Below are positions 44,129-54,374 of a DNA stretch of 64,000 nt, in pieces; position 1 is the stretch's first letter; every line of letters begins with the position of its first letter. Below the pieces are notes generated by a model. That model had not been told where the DNA came from. It was given only the letters and a program-made list of their open reading frames with translations, and did not search any database. Origin of the DNA: Marinobacter sp. BW6 (GTDB lineage Bacteria; Pseudomonadota; Gammaproteobacteria; Pseudomonadales; Oleiphilaceae); assembly GCF_008107725.1 (NCBI RefSeq), contig NZ_VIRN01000064.1:1550001-1614000 (forward strand). The letters run 5' to 3'. The position numbers and the translations under genes were made by a program.

Positions 44129-44830
44129 ATGAGCACTGCAGCCATTATCCCCGCCCGTGGCGGCAGCAAGCGCATTCCACGCAAAAATATCAAAGAGTTC
44201 TGTGGCAAACCGATGATTGCGTGGTCTATCGAGGCTGCCCGCAAAAGTGGTTGTTTTGACCGTATCGTCGTGTCCACGGATGACCCAGAAATCGCCGAAG
44301 TTGCCAGGCAATTCGGCGCGGAAATCCCTTTTATGCGCCCACCCAGCCTATCGGATGATTACACTGGGACCCTACCCGTTATCCGCCATGCTGTTGAATG
44401 GCTGAGCGATAATGGCAGTACGGTATCCGAGGCGTGCTGCCTCTATGCTACCGCTCCCTTTGTCTCCCCGGAGGATTTGAAGAGCGGTCAACAAATGCTG
44501 CAAAGCGAAGCCTGCAGCTATGCCTTCTCCGTAACCAGTTACGCCTTTCCAATTCAGCGAGCCATTCGCATCACGAGCAAGGGGCGAGTGGCGATGTTCA
44601 ATCCCGAACATTTCCAGACTCGATCCCAGGATCTGGAAGAAGCCTGGCACGATGCCGGCCAGTTCTACTGGGGCGTTGCACAAGCCTGGAAGGACGAAAA
44701 GCCCATCTTCTCGGAAGATGCCGTGCCAGTAACCTTGCCGAGACATCGAGTTCAGGATATCGATACACCTGAGGATTGGGTGCGCGCAGAATGGCTATTC
44801 AGGGCCATGCAGGGGCAGGGCGCCGACTAA
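44129..44830 (+). CDS. pseF: Pseudaminic acid cytidylyltransferase PseF
   Basis: A 233-residue CMP-sugar synthetase with the nucleotide-binding AAIIPARGGSKRIPRKNIK motif and the PseF-typical end DIDTPEDWVRAEWLF. It activates pseudaminic acid with CTP, the final step before transfer. Its TAA shares a base with the pseG ATG (TAATG). Confidence 0.95.
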   Translation: MSTAAIIPARGGSKRIPRKNIKEFCGKPMIAWSIEAARKSGCFDRIVVSTDDPEIAEVARQFGAEIPFMRPPSLSDDYTGTLPVIRHAVEWLSDNGSTVSEACCLYATAPFVSPEDLKSGQQMLQSEACSYAFSVTSYAFPIQRAIRITSKGRVAMFNPEHFQTRSQDLEEAWHDAGQFYWGVAQAWKDEKPIFSEDAVPVTLPRHRVQDIDTPEDWVRAEWLFRAMQGQGAD

Positions 44831-45930
44831 TGCACATCGCCTTTCGAGTAGATGCCTCCATTCAAATGGGCACCGGCCACGCAATGCGGTGTCTGACGCT
44901 GGCAGAAGCATTGCGCAGTCAGGGGCATGAGTGCACCTTTATTTGTCGGAATCATTCGGGAAACCTTGGGACACTGATCGCAGAACGCGGATTTCAGCTG
45001 AGTCTTCTTAGCCAGGCAGACTGGGGTGAGCGGAACATAGATAGCGAGGGTGATTCTGCGCTGGCGCACGCAGACTGGCTGGGAGTGACTTGGCAGCAGG
45101 ATGCTGAACAAACTCTTGAGGCCCTTAACGGCCCAATCATCGATTGGCTGGTAGTGGATCATTACGCTCTGGATGCGCGCTGGGAACGCAGGGTTTCCAG
45201 GCGAGTAAAAGATGTAATGGTTATCGATGACATTGCTGACAGGCCGCACGAATGTAAGCTGCTGCTAGATCAGAATCTCGGTAGAAAGGCTGAGGACTAC
45301 GACGGACTGGTCCCGGAAACCTGCATCCGCCTTATTGGTCCCCACTACGCGCTGCTACGGCCTGAGTTTGCCGAGTTCCGGGAACGCAGTCTTGAGCGTA
45401 GACGCACGCCCGAGCTTAAACGCATCCTGATTACACTGGGCGGTGTCGATCGGGATAATGTGACAGGTCAGGTGTTGGATGTGTTATCGAAAAGCCAATT
45501 ACCACCGGAAACCGAACTGGATGTAGTGATGGGAGCATCAGCACCCGCGTTGGATGAGGTTCGCCGACAAGCGGAGGTGTTACCTTTCAGGATATCCGTG
45601 AGTGTGAACGTGAGTGACATGGCAGAACGCATGTTTCTTGCGGACCTCTGTATTGGCGCAGCGGGCAGTACCTCTTGGGAGCGCTGTTGTTTGGGGTTGC
45701 CAACCATGACAATGGTATTAGCCGAAAACCAGAAAGACGCCGCAGAAGCTATTTCCAGGCAAGGAGCCGCCGCGGTAATCCAAGACAACAGTGATCTGAA
45801 AACTGCTGTCCAACACGTATTGGCGGATGAACAATTCGCGGCGAATTTATTCGCTATGAGCAATGCAGGTGCTTCCCTGGTCGATGGGCTGGGGTGTGTG
45901 CGAGTAGTAAATCATCTAAGAACCGAGTAA
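44830..45930 (+). CDS. pseG: UDP-2,4-diacetamido-2,4,6-trideoxy-beta-L-altropyranose hydrolase PseG
   Basis: A 366-residue GT-B-fold hydrolase with the N-terminal signature FRVDASIQMGTGHAMRC and the C-terminal GAAGSTSWERCCLGLP. It releases UDP to give the free sugar used by PseI. The start at 44830, overlapping the pseF stop, gives the normal N-terminus. An upstream in-frame ATG (44776) would lie inside pseF and add 18 unrelated residues. Confidence 0.95.
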   Translation: MHIAFRVDASIQMGTGHAMRCLTLAEALRSQGHECTFICRNHSGNLGTLIAERGFQLSLLSQADWGERNIDSEGDSALAHADWLGVTWQQDAEQTLEALNGPIIDWLVVDHYALDARWERRVSRRVKDVMVIDDIADRPHECKLLLDQNLGRKAEDYDGLVPETCIRLIGPHYALLRPEFAEFRERSLERRRTPELKRILITLGGVDRDNVTGQVLDVLSKSQLPPETELDVVMGASAPALDEVRRQAEVLPFRISVSVNVSDMAERMFLADLCIGAAGSTSWERCCLGLPTMTMVLAENQKDAAEAISRQGAAAVIQDNSDLKTAVQHVLADEQFAANLFAMSNAGASLVDGLGCVRVVNHLRTE

Positions 45931-45945
45931 TAAGGGCGTAAGACA

Positions 45946-46509
45946 ATGACTGAACTACCGGCCCAATTTGGCGCTCTCAGGTCGATACAGGAAACTGAAC
46001 TGGAGTTAATGCTTTCGTGGCGTAATGAACCCTCCGTCCGAGACAACATGTATACAACTCACGAAATAACACTGGCGGAACATCGGGCGTGGTGGGCCAA
46101 GGTTCAGGCGTCTGACACCCAGAGATATTTCATCTACGAACAGAACGGGCAACCATTGGGCGTTGTGGGTTTTACTGGCATCGACCATTCCAATGCCAAT
46201 TCATTCTGGGCGTTTTACGCTTCACCGGCAGCGCCGAAGGGTACGGGTAGTCGAATGGAGTTACTGGCGTTGAATCATGCTTTTGATGAACTAAAGCTTC
46301 ATAAACTCTGCTGTGAAGTGCTTGCATTCAACACACCTGTAATCAAGCTTCATGAAAAATTCGGGTTCAAAGTGGAGGGTATCCTGAGAGATCAATACCA
46401 GCGAAGCGGCAAGTACGTTGATATCTACCGCCTTGGCCTCTTGGCGGAAGAGTGGGCCGACCAACGTCCCAAAATGCAAGAAAAACTTATTCGTATGGTA
46501 GGGAGCTGA
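45946..46509 (+). CDS. pseH: UDP-4-amino-4,6-dideoxy-N-acetyl-beta-L-altrosamine N-acetyltransferase PseH
   Basis: A 187-residue GNAT-fold acetyltransferase. The PseH-like features are MLSWRNEPSVRDNMYT near the start, GVVGFTGIDHSNANSFWAFY in the core, and NTPVIKLHEKFGF in the acetyl-CoA-binding part. It acetylates the 4-amino group produced by PseC. Confidence 0.92.
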   Translation: MTELPAQFGALRSIQETELELMLSWRNEPSVRDNMYTTHEITLAEHRAWWAKVQASDTQRYFIYEQNGQPLGVVGFTGIDHSNANSFWAFYASPAAPKGTGSRMELLALNHAFDELKLHKLCCEVLAFNTPVIKLHEKFGFKVEGILRDQYQRSGKYVDIYRLGLLAEEWADQRPKMQEKLIRMVGS

Positions 46510-46511
46510 AT

Positions 46512-47591
46512 ATGACTCAGGAAATTTCCATTGCTGGCCGTAAGATTGGGCGGAATCATCCTCCCTACATCATTGCAGAACTCTCAGCAAACCATAACGG
46601 GAAGCTTGAGACGGCGATGCGAATCATTGAGGAAGCAAAAAAAACAGGGGCAGATGCCGTAAAACTTCAAACCTATCGGCCCGATACAATCACGCTTGAT
46701 TCTGATGCAGATGAGTTTCGAATCAAGGGGGGGCTGTGGGATGGCCGCACACTCTATGAGTTGTACGAAGAGGCCCATATGCCATGGGAGTGGCACAAGC
46801 CCCTGTTTGAGCATGCACGCCAGGTGGGTATTCCGATTTTTAGCTCACCCTTTGACAATACCGCTGTGGATTTGCTCGAAGATTTGAATGCACCGGCCTA
46901 CAAGATAGCCTCATTTGAGGCTGTTGACTTGCCCCTGATCCGTTACGTTGCATCCACCGGAAAACCCATGATTATATCAACCGGTATGGCCAATGCGGAA
47001 GAGATAGCAGAAGCGATCGCTGCAGCGCGCGACGGCGGCTGCCAGCAATTGGCAATATTACATTGTGTAAGTGGGTATCCGGCACCTGCGGAAGATTACA
47101 ACCTTCGAACCATTCCGGATATGATCGAGCGCTTTGGCCTGGTAACCGGCTTGTCTGATCACACTATTGATAATACTACGGCCATCGCAAGTGTTGTTCT
47201 GGGTGCTTCGCTGATTGAAAAGCATTTTACACTAGACAGGAATGGTGGTGGTCCTGATGACAGTTTCTCTCTAGAGCCGGCCGATCTTGCAGCCCTTTGT
47301 CGAGATAGCAAGACTGCTTGGAAGGCATTGGGAAATGTGGATTATGGTCAAAAATCTAGTGAACAAGGAAATGTGCAGTTCAGGCGCTCTTTATATTTTG
47401 TCAAGGACATGAACAAAGGTGAAATAGTTAGCGCTGATTGCATTAGAAGTGTAAGGCCAGGTTATGGCTTACCGCCAAAAAATAGAGACTGGGTGATCGG
47501 AACTCAAGTATCCAAGAAAATAAGAGCATATACTCCTGTAGTCAGAGAGGTCTTGGAAGCAACGGGCCACTTTGGGTCAAAGAAAACCTGA
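46512..47591 (+). CDS. pseI: Pseudaminic acid synthase PseI
   Basis: A 359-residue NeuB-family enzyme: TIM-barrel domain with IIAELSANHNG and DAVKLQTYRPDTITL, then a C-terminal SAF domain from about residue 290 (FRRSLYFVKDMNKGE). It condenses phosphoenolpyruvate with the 2,4-diacetamido-trideoxy-altrose to pseudaminic acid. The ATG at 46512 is 2 bp after pseH; an earlier in-frame ATG lies within pseH. Base composition becomes AT-richer in the last third of the gene. Confidence 0.95.
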   Translation: MTQEISIAGRKIGRNHPPYIIAELSANHNGKLETAMRIIEEAKKTGADAVKLQTYRPDTITLDSDADEFRIKGGLWDGRTLYELYEEAHMPWEWHKPLFEHARQVGIPIFSSPFDNTAVDLLEDLNAPAYKIASFEAVDLPLIRYVASTGKPMIISTGMANAEEIAEAIAAARDGGCQQLAILHCVSGYPAPAEDYNLRTIPDMIERFGLVTGLSDHTIDNTTAIASVVLGASLIEKHFTLDRNGGGPDDSFSLEPADLAALCRDSKTAWKALGNVDYGQKSSEQGNVQFRRSLYFVKDMNKGEIVSADCIRSVRPGYGLPPKNRDWVIGTQVSKKIRAYTPVVREVLEATGHFGSKKT

Positions 47592-47731
47592 CCGATCTCT
47601 TTTGAGCTTCAAAAGACACTACCTCCCCGCACCTTAATTCCGTTTTCTGCGGAAAATTTCACGTTACACTGCTAACTAAGAGAAACGTGCTCGCTTTTCA
47701 TAAAGTTTGCCATGCTTAATAGGCTCCGATA

Positions 47732-49069
47732 ATGAAACTAATGTTTGTTGAAGTAAGATCTAAGACTAAGCTATTTGAAAGTCTCGCACACGAACTATCC
47801 GACTTGAAACCTGAACTCGTTTTGAGTTGGTTAATAATGAATCCGTTTTATAGACCAAAGCGAGGGGCGCTGTATGAGCTAGGTTTTCCAAAAATAGAAA
47901 CCATAGAAAATCTAAAATTTGATAGATTAGATGAAAAAGTCATTTCAAGCGATAGGTTTTCGATCCATTTTAACCGAGAACCGTGGTACTACCCGTACTA
48001 CAGAAAAATGATTGAGCAGGCTATAGCTCAAGAGAAACCCGATTTCATAATTGGAGAGCTTGGGACTTTCTATGCTCATTACGCATGTTTAATAGCGAAA
48101 CAGCTCAGCATCCCCTTTTACGATATAGAAAGCGCACGGTTCCCTAATGGATGTATTAGTATATTCGAATACGATCGATGGAATCCCGTAAAGCTTCAGG
48201 ATGTTTCTGATTCTCAGGTGTGGGATTATCTGAAGTATTACGAAACAAATAGACCGGTTCCCGATTATATGGGAAAAAATACTAAAAAAATTTCGAGGCT
48301 CAAGAAGGCGCTTTTAAAAAAGCTCGATACTCTAAAGGTGTTATTGGGATATTTATCGGGAGAATCATTCAATACACAAAATCCATTAGAAAACTTTGTT
48401 GAAAAGAAAAAGGTGATCTCCCAGTTACGATTGTGGGACAAGTGCAGAGTCGATTTAGATGGACTTCGTAAAATAAACAAGAAAGTTCTTTTGTATCCGC
48501 TTCAAATGCAGCCGGAATTTAATCTTGAGGTGTGGGGGGCTCCGAATAATAAACAATTAGCCATAATAGAAAAACTTGCGCGGGCTTTGCCCAGTGACTG
48601 GGTATTGTTGTTGAAGGCTAATCCAAAACCGTATTTTGAAATGAATAGGTTGGAAATCAGTAATCTTTACTCAAGAGGGAACGTCTACTTTCTAGATCGC
48701 GCTGTACCTATGGCTGACATTTCTGAAATGTGTGATCTCGTTGCTACTGTCACCGGTACTATTCAAATAGAGCGGCTATTGGCCGGTAAGTCTGTTTACA
48801 TAATCGGTGACACACCGTTCAGAGATTTCAGCGTAATAAAAAGTAATATTGATTCCCTTTCTGAAACGGACATCTCTGGAGTCTCGGAATACCAGTCAGA
48901 TAACAATGTGTCTTTTAAAGTGGCCAAATACCTCTTGGAGCATGCTATGCCAGGAGAAGTGAGTGAGCCAGTATCCGATCCAAAATGCCTGCGAGCGGCT
49001 AATGTTTCAAGGTTAGCTCATGCTTTGCTCCGCGTGTTGGGAGATAAAGGAAGTAATGACACCATTTAG
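47732..49069 (+). CDS. GT-B-like protein, possible capsule glycosyltransferase (unassigned)
   Basis: A 445-residue soluble protein, clearly AT-rich compared with its upstream neighbours. The C-terminal half has the pattern VLLYPLQMQPEF, then LARALPSDWVLLLKANPKP, then DLVATVTGTIQIERLLAGKS. That resembles the nucleotide-sugar-binding half of KpsC/KpsS-type or CDP-glycerol-like GT-B proteins. The N-terminal part (FIIGELGTFYAHYACLIAKQ) would be the acceptor half. No exact family is recognised. It follows a 140-bp gap without a good ribosome-binding site and overlaps the polymerase gene by 14 bp. It may transfer pseudaminic acid, by position. Confidence 0.6.
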   Translation: MKLMFVEVRSKTKLFESLAHELSDLKPELVLSWLIMNPFYRPKRGALYELGFPKIETIENLKFDRLDEKVISSDRFSIHFNREPWYYPYYRKMIEQAIAQEKPDFIIGELGTFYAHYACLIAKQLSIPFYDIESARFPNGCISIFEYDRWNPVKLQDVSDSQVWDYLKYYETNRPVPDYMGKNTKKISRLKKALLKKLDTLKVLLGYLSGESFNTQNPLENFVEKKKVISQLRLWDKCRVDLDGLRKINKKVLLYPLQMQPEFNLEVWGAPNNKQLAIIEKLARALPSDWVLLLKANPKPYFEMNRLEISNLYSRGNVYFLDRAVPMADISEMCDLVATVTGTIQIERLLAGKSVYIIGDTPFRDFSVIKSNIDSLSETDISGVSEYQSDNNVSFKVAKYLLEHAMPGEVSEPVSDPKCLRAANVSRLAHALLRVLGDKGSNDTI

Positions 49070-50288
49070 TGTTATTTTTGGATCTATATTTTTTTATTTA
49101 ACCGTGTGGTTAGTTTCTCCAGTGGAAGTAAAATACTCTCCCTCGGTGGAAGCCATTCTTTTACTTTTAATAGGGCAGCTTTCCTTGATAATCGGATGGA
49201 TGTCTTGCAGAATATTTGTCCCACCAAGCGCGAGGCCAGTCAAGGTTGAGTTAACCGATTCGTACCTTCGAAGCTTAAGGGCGGCGTTTAAAATTCTTCT
49301 TCTATTAGCCGTTTTGAGCGTGTTTTTCAAGTTTGTGGACAAGGTTCTCGTTCGGGACGTTCTTTCATATGGTAGCGCTGCGGAAAGACGATATTCGCTA
49401 GAGTCAACTTCGATATTTGGAATTCTTGCGGGGCCATTTTATGCCTTATGCTTAAGCTTGCCTGCCTTTGTAACAGTGCTTAATTTAAAGGGCCTGTCAA
49501 AGTTATTTGTAATCATACTGTTTTTTGTTCCCGCAGTTGAGATTTTGTTTATAGGAAGTCGCGGTATCGTGCTTGTTACCTTGTTTATCTTGTTTTTTTA
49601 TACTAGGTTTGTTTTTAAGGTAAAAATGCTATCGGTGGCACTGCTTTCAGCTGTTGGCATTACTCTATTCTACGTTTCGGGTATGATTTTGTTGAATAGG
49701 CTTGAGGCGCATGGAATCTCTCCTTTGTATAGCGCTTTTCACAGTAATTATGCATTCACATTAGTTCCTAGTAGCTTCGGAGAGAAGTTGGCCGAAGATG
49801 GAGGTATTTTTTCGGTATTCTACTTTGTAGTAATAAATTTTGCACAATATTATCTTCACGGGGCTTTAGAGTTTTCGTTTTTGTTTGATAATTTTGAGCA
49901 GTACGATCATAAGTTTGGAATATACACGTTTAGCGTAATAGCGAAGTTTTTCGGAGTTTCTGTTGGACCTGATTTTTTGGAGTCAGCTTCGCCTCGCTCT
50001 GGGATTTATACAACAATCCTAGGCCCGCTATGGGTAGATTTTGGTTTCTTTGCTTTTCTATTTTTAGCCCTTTGGGGGAGAGCTATGACCGTCTGCTACT
50101 ATAAATTTTGTAGTGGTAATATAGAGTATCTCCCGCTTTACGCTTACATGTCAGCAGTGGTTTTTTTTGCTCCCGTAGTAAATTTAATTCAGAGTGCTCT
50201 TGGTGTTTATATATTGGTTTCGTTTTTCACGACGATATTTTTAGTAAAAATATTCAAGCGCAGGTTTCGACCAATTCCAAACGAGTAA
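49056..50288 (+). CDS. Oligosaccharide repeat-unit polymerase (Wzy-like), first copy
   Basis: A 410-residue polytopic membrane protein with about 10-12 hydrophobic segments and a central charged periplasmic loop (NRLEAHGISPLYSAFHSNYA), the usual layout of Wzy polymerases, whose sequences diverge strongly. The ATG at 49056 has AAAGGAAG directly upstream. The gene is AT-rich and overlaps the previous one. The function is assigned by topology and position only. Confidence 0.65.
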   Translation: MTPFSVIFGSIFFYLTVWLVSPVEVKYSPSVEAILLLLIGQLSLIIGWMSCRIFVPPSARPVKVELTDSYLRSLRAAFKILLLLAVLSVFFKFVDKVLVRDVLSYGSAAERRYSLESTSIFGILAGPFYALCLSLPAFVTVLNLKGLSKLFVIILFFVPAVEILFIGSRGIVLVTLFILFFYTRFVFKVKMLSVALLSAVGITLFYVSGMILLNRLEAHGISPLYSAFHSNYAFTLVPSSFGEKLAEDGGIFSVFYFVVINFAQYYLHGALEFSFLFDNFEQYDHKFGIYTFSVIAKFFGVSVGPDFLESASPRSGIYTTILGPLWVDFGFFAFLFLALWGRAMTVCYYKFCSGNIEYLPLYAYMSAVVFFAPVVNLIQSALGVYILVSFFTTIFLVKIFKRRFRPIPNE

Positions 50289-50422
50289 GGTTCATTTGAC
50301 ATTAGTCGGTTCCCGTAATGGTATTTTTGCTCAAGTTCTTAGTATCCGAAAAACCTTCAATTCTTGATTGTCCTTTCGAAATAATAGTGATTTAAAAAGC
50401 CCGGTTTTAGGGAGGTTTAGGT

Positions 50423-51442
50423 TTGAATAGTGTCGTTATATTTGGTGGTGCTGGATTTATAGGTTTGTATTTTGCTAAATATATTTTAGAAGACAGCTCT
50501 ATAGGTAAGGTCTACATCGTTGATAGTGAATCTATTGAAGAAAAGCACAGTGAATTTAGAATGCGTCTTTTTGACTGTGATCCGCGTATTGAATATAGAG
50601 CTGGTGATGTACGTGAAGAAGTAGATTGGCATCCGTTGGAGAGCGTAGCACTGATTGCAAACTTTGCAGCAATTCATCGAGAGCCTGGTCACGAAGACCT
50701 TGAATATTACGAGACCAACTTGCTAGGTGCCGAGAATGTGTGCGCTTTTGCAGAAAAGGTGAACTGTAACAGGTTAGTGTTCACCAGCTCTATCTCTCCT
50801 TATGGACCGAGTGAACAGGTAAAAACAGAAGCGTCGTTGCCGGTTCCTGTAACTGCTTACGGCGGGTCGAAGCTGGTCGCCGAAAAAATACATCAAACCT
50901 GGCAGGCCAGGGACGAAGTTAATCGTCGTCTGGTGATTGTTCGCCCAGGTGTAGTATTTGGTCCTGGCGAAGGCGGTAACGTATCTCGGCTGATCAAAGC
51001 TGTTCTTGGACGCTACTTTTTTTATATGGGCAACCGAAACACAAGGAAAGCCGGTACGTACGTTAAAGAACTTTGTAGGGCTATTTACTGGGTTCTGGAG
51101 AACCAGGATAAGCATGGCGAAAAAATAAGCCTGTTTAATATGAGCATGAACCCGGGTCCATCTATAGAAGAGTATGTTAATACTATTTGTAATGTCGCTG
51201 GCGTTAAACGTTGGGTCCCTAATATATCGTACAGGCTGCTTTTAACCTGTTCATATTTCATTGAATTCTTCGCCAAACCTTTGAATATAAGTCATCCTTT
51301 CAGTCCGGTGAGAATTAGAAAATTGGTGCGATCAAACAATATACGACCCCAGTATCTTTTGAATAAAGGGTATTCCTATAAATATTCTTTGCGTGCCGCA
51401 TTTGAAGATTGGAAGAAAGAATGTCCTGAGGAATGGAGTTAA
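50423..51442 (+). CDS. NAD-dependent epimerase/dehydratase (extended SDR)
   Basis: A 339-residue extended short-chain dehydrogenase with GGAGFIG (residues about 8-14), TSSISPYG and the catalytic YGGSK. The start is TTG with a strong GGGAGG 7 bp upstream; no alternative fits the Rossmann N-terminus better. The substrate is not evident; the C-terminal half (hydrophobic SYRLLLTCSYFIEFF) is unusual for a sugar epimerase and recalls sterol/3-beta-HSD-like SDRs. AT-rich like its two predecessors. Confidence 0.75.
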   Translation: MNSVVIFGGAGFIGLYFAKYILEDSSIGKVYIVDSESIEEKHSEFRMRLFDCDPRIEYRAGDVREEVDWHPLESVALIANFAAIHREPGHEDLEYYETNLLGAENVCAFAEKVNCNRLVFTSSISPYGPSEQVKTEASLPVPVTAYGGSKLVAEKIHQTWQARDEVNRRLVIVRPGVVFGPGEGGNVSRLIKAVLGRYFFYMGNRNTRKAGTYVKELCRAIYWVLENQDKHGEKISLFNMSMNPGPSIEEYVNTICNVAGVKRWVPNISYRLLLTCSYFIEFFAKPLNISHPFSPVRIRKLVRSNNIRPQYLLNKGYSYKYSLRAAFEDWKKECPEEWS

Positions 51443-51448
51443 GAATTG

Positions 51449-52414
51449 ATGATTAACGAGAATGTTACCAAGTTACGCGTTGCGTGTATCGTGCCTACGT
51501 TCAATGGGAGGCACGACTTAGAGCGGCTGCTTGACAGCATGCAATGTCAAACCACCCAATTTGACCTGTTTATCGTCGACTCTAGCTCGTCTGACGGGAC
51601 TGCAGATTTGGCGAAACGTCGACATTTATCCGGGGAAGTAAAGCAACTTGTTGTTATTCCCGGGTCAGAATTTAACCACGGCGGTACGCGTCAGAAGATG
51701 GTGGATGATTTTCCCGACTATGATGTTTATGTGTTTCTTACTCAAGACGCTTATCTTGAGGATAGAGATGCCATTCGAAATATTCTGACACCGTTCACGG
51801 ACAGCAACGTTGGTGCAGTTTGTGGTCGTCAGCTACCCCACTACGACGCAAATCCTTTGGCGCAACATGCTAGGTTTTTTAACTATCCTCCGGTTCCACG
51901 GGTCAAATCTAAGGATGACATACCGGCTTTAGGTATTAAGGCCGCCTTTATATCTAATTCATTCGCTGCGTATCGTCGGGAGGCATTGCAAGAGGTCGGA
52001 GGATTCCCTGATCATGTTATTTTTGCTGAAGACATGTATGTAGCTGCAAGGATGTTACTCGCCGGCTTTAAGGTTGCGTATGCCGGAGACGCCAGCTGTC
52101 GTCACTCTCATAATTATTCTATTTCCGAAGAGTTCCGACGGTATTTCGATATGGGCGTGTTTCATGCCCGGGAGCCATGGATACGTCAGGAGTTCGGAGG
52201 TGCCGGCGGTGAAGGCTTGAAGTATGTGAAATCTGAGCTTGGGTTTTTAGGCATTAGGAGAATCTATTTGTGGCCTGGGGCCATACTGCGCAACGCCCTT
52301 AAGTTGATAGCCTATAAGTTGGGGCAGCGTGAGCGTAAGTTGTCAGTTCGATTAAAAAGGAAGATCGGAATGTACCGGGGTTATTGGCTTGGGCCATTTG
52401 CGGGGACGAAGTGA
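51449..52414 (+). CDS. Family 2 glycosyltransferase, probable rhamnosyltransferase
   Basis: A 321-residue GT-A enzyme with [30 protein letters not shown], the RfbF-like FNHGGTRQ motif and the catalytic [12 protein letters not shown]. The FNHGGTR sequence is common in rhamnosyltransferases, and the gene abuts rfbBACD (TGATG overlap with rfbB). The ATG at 51449 is used; a TTG one codon earlier is also in frame. Confidence 0.82.
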   Translation: MINENVTKLRVACIVPTFNGRHDLERLLDSMQCQTTQFDLFIVDSSSSDGTADLAKRRHLSGEVKQLVVIPGSEFNHGGTRQKMVDDFPDYDVYVFLTQDAYLEDRDAIRNILTPFTDSNVGAVCGRQLPHYDANPLAQHARFFNYPPVPRVKSKDDIPALGIKAAFISNSFAAYRREALQEVGGFPDHVIFAEDMYVAARMLLAGFKVAYAGDASCRHSHNYSISEEFRRYFDMGVFHAREPWIRQEFGGAGGEGLKYVKSELGFLGIRRIYLWPGAILRNALKLIAYKLGQRERKLSVRLKRKIGMYRGYWLGPFAGTK

Positions 52415-53505
52415 TGCGAATTCTGGTTACAGGTGGTGCCGGATTCATTGGGTCAGCCGTGGTTAGAAATATCGCCCGGATGTCTGGGTGCAGCGTAGCT
52501 AACCTGGACAAGCTGACCTATGCGGGCAATCTGGAATCGGTTAAGGGGGTCTCTGGATCTCCTCGTTACCACTTCTTTCAGGCAGATATTTCCGATGCTT
52601 CGGCATTGGATCGCGTGTTCTCTGAGTTTCAGCCAACCCACATTATGCATTTGGCGGCGGAAAGTCATGTTGATCGCTCGATCGATGGCCCATCAGATTT
52701 TATTCAAACCAACATTGTAGGGACTTATAGGCTGTTAGAAGCAGCTCGTCGGTATTGGCTGAGTCTAGATGAATCGGAACAATCAATCTTCCGGTTTCAC
52801 CATATTTCGACAGACGAGGTTTATGGAGATCTGGAAGGTACTTCCGACCTGTTCACCGAAACAACGGCCTATGCGCCGAGTTCGCCGTATTCGGCCTCTA
52901 AAGCCAGTTCCGATCATTTGGTGCGGGCCTGGCATAGAACCTATGGTCTACCGGTTGTGATCACCAACTGCTCCAATAATTATGGGCCGTATCACTTTCC
53001 TGAAAAACTCGTACCGCACATGATTTTGAATGCCTTATCGGGCAAACCTTTGCCGGTATATGGCGATGGCTCTCAGATTCGTGATTGGCTGTATGTGGAA
53101 GATCATGCGCGTGCGTTGCTGCGCGTGGCTACCGAGGGTCGGGTAGGAGAGACCTACAATATTGGTGGCCACAACGAGAAGAAAAATCTGGAGGTGGTGG
53201 AAACCATATGTGATCTGTTGCAGGAAATGTCTCCACCTGGCACCTATCCGCACTTGAAATGGCAGCCTGCTTCTGAGGTGGCCCACTACCGAGAGTTAAT
53301 TACGTTTGTAAAGGACAGGCCCGGACACGACGTACGGTATGCAATAGACGCCAGTAAGATTGAACGCGAGCTGGGTTGGTTACCGCAAGAGTCTTTTGAT
53401 ACGGGCATTCGTAAAACTGTCCGGTGGTACCTGGATAACCCTGAGTGGTGGCAGCGAGTGTTGAGTGGAGAGTATCGATTGGATCGTCTGGGAGAAAACG
53501 CATGA
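52414..53505 (+). CDS. rfbB: dTDP-glucose 4,6-dehydratase RfbB (RmlB)
   Basis: A 363-residue extended SDR. It has [13 protein letters not shown], the active-site [11 protein letters not shown] and [13 protein letters not shown] (Tyr-x3-Lys), and the family sequence [17 protein letters not shown]. It converts dTDP-glucose to the 4-keto-6-deoxy intermediate. It is the first of four genes with 1- to 4-bp overlaps (rfbB-A-C-D). Confidence 0.96.
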   Translation: MRILVTGGAGFIGSAVVRNIARMSGCSVANLDKLTYAGNLESVKGVSGSPRYHFFQADISDASALDRVFSEFQPTHIMHLAAESHVDRSIDGPSDFIQTNIVGTYRLLEAARRYWLSLDESEQSIFRFHHISTDEVYGDLEGTSDLFTETTAYAPSSPYSASKASSDHLVRAWHRTYGLPVVITNCSNNYGPYHFPEKLVPHMILNALSGKPLPVYGDGSQIRDWLYVEDHARALLRVATEGRVGETYNIGGHNEKKNLEVVETICDLLQEMSPPGTYPHLKWQPASEVAHYRELITFVKDRPGHDVRYAIDASKIERELGWLPQESFDTGIRKTVRWYLDNPEWWQRVLSGEYRLDRLGENA

Positions 53506-54374
53506 AGGGTATTATTCTAGCCGGCGGTTCTGGAACCCGGCTGCATCCTATCACTCGTGGAGTCTCTAAACAGTTGCTGCCAGTCTATGATAAGCCGATG
53601 ATTTACTATCCTCTGTCGGTTCTGATGTTGGCTGGTATTAGAGAGATACTTGTAATTTCCACCCCGGAGGATTTGCCCAGTTTTTCCAAGCTGCTTGGGG
53701 ATGGTTCTGAATTCGGTATTGAACTTAGCTACGCACCACAACCCTCTCCGGATGGCCTGGCGCAGGCGTTCATTATTGGTGAAGAGTTTATTGGCGACGA
53801 TAGTGTGTGTCTGATTTTGGGGGACAACATTTTCCATGGATATGGTTTCAGTCAAATGTTACGTGAGGCGGTTGGTCGCGAAACCGGGGCCACGGTGTTT
53901 GGTTATCATGTGACGGATCCAGAGCGTTTCGGGGTTGTAGAGTTCGATGGATCGGGTAAGGCACTGTCGATTGAAGAAAAGCCCGAACATCCCAAGTCAC
54001 AATACGCTGTGACAGGTCTGTATTTCTACGACAACGATGTAGTGAGTATCGCAAAACAAATTCAGCCTTCAAATCGAGGCGAACTCGAGATCACCGATGT
54101 AAATAATGCCTATCTCAGGCGGGGTGATTTGAATGTGAGTTTGCTGGGACGAGGGTTCGCCTGGTTGGATACGGGAACTCACGACTCGCTTATCGAAGCG
54201 GGGCATTTCGTTCAAACGGTTGAGCATCGCCAGGGATTAAAAATTGCCTGTCTTGAGGAAATTGCGTTCCGGAACGGTTGGGTAAGCCAGGGTTGGCTTG
54301 CCGAAAAGGGGCAGCAGCTCGCCAAGACCGGTTACGGGCAGTATCTAATGAGATTGGCTGAGGAGCAGGTATGA
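53502..54374 (+). CDS. rfbA: Glucose-1-phosphate thymidylyltransferase RfbA (RmlA)
   Basis: A 290-residue nucleotidyltransferase with [33 protein letters not shown] and LGDNIFHG. It makes dTDP-glucose, the precursor for RfbB. The start overlaps the rfbB stop (ATGA). Confidence 0.97.
   Translation: MKGIILAGGSGTRLHPITRGVSKQLLPVYDKPMIYYPLSVLMLAGIREILVISTPEDLPSFSKLLGDGSEFGIELSYAPQPSPDGLAQAFIIGEEFIGDDSVCLILGDNIFHGYGFSQMLREAVGRETGATVFGYHVTDPERFGVVEFDGSGKALSIEEKPEHPKSQYAVTGLYFYDNDVVSIAKQIQPSNRGELEITDVNNAYLRRGDLNVSLLGRGFAWLDTGTHDSLIEAGHFVQTVEHRQGLKIACLEEIAFRNGWVSQGWLAEKGQQLAKTGYGQYLMRLAEEQV

Noticed and set aside
47653..47689. Small inverted repeats (CACGTT/AACGTG) in the gap after pseI
   Set aside because: Six-base arms with an 18-nt spacer and no T run are expected by chance in an AT-rich gap.
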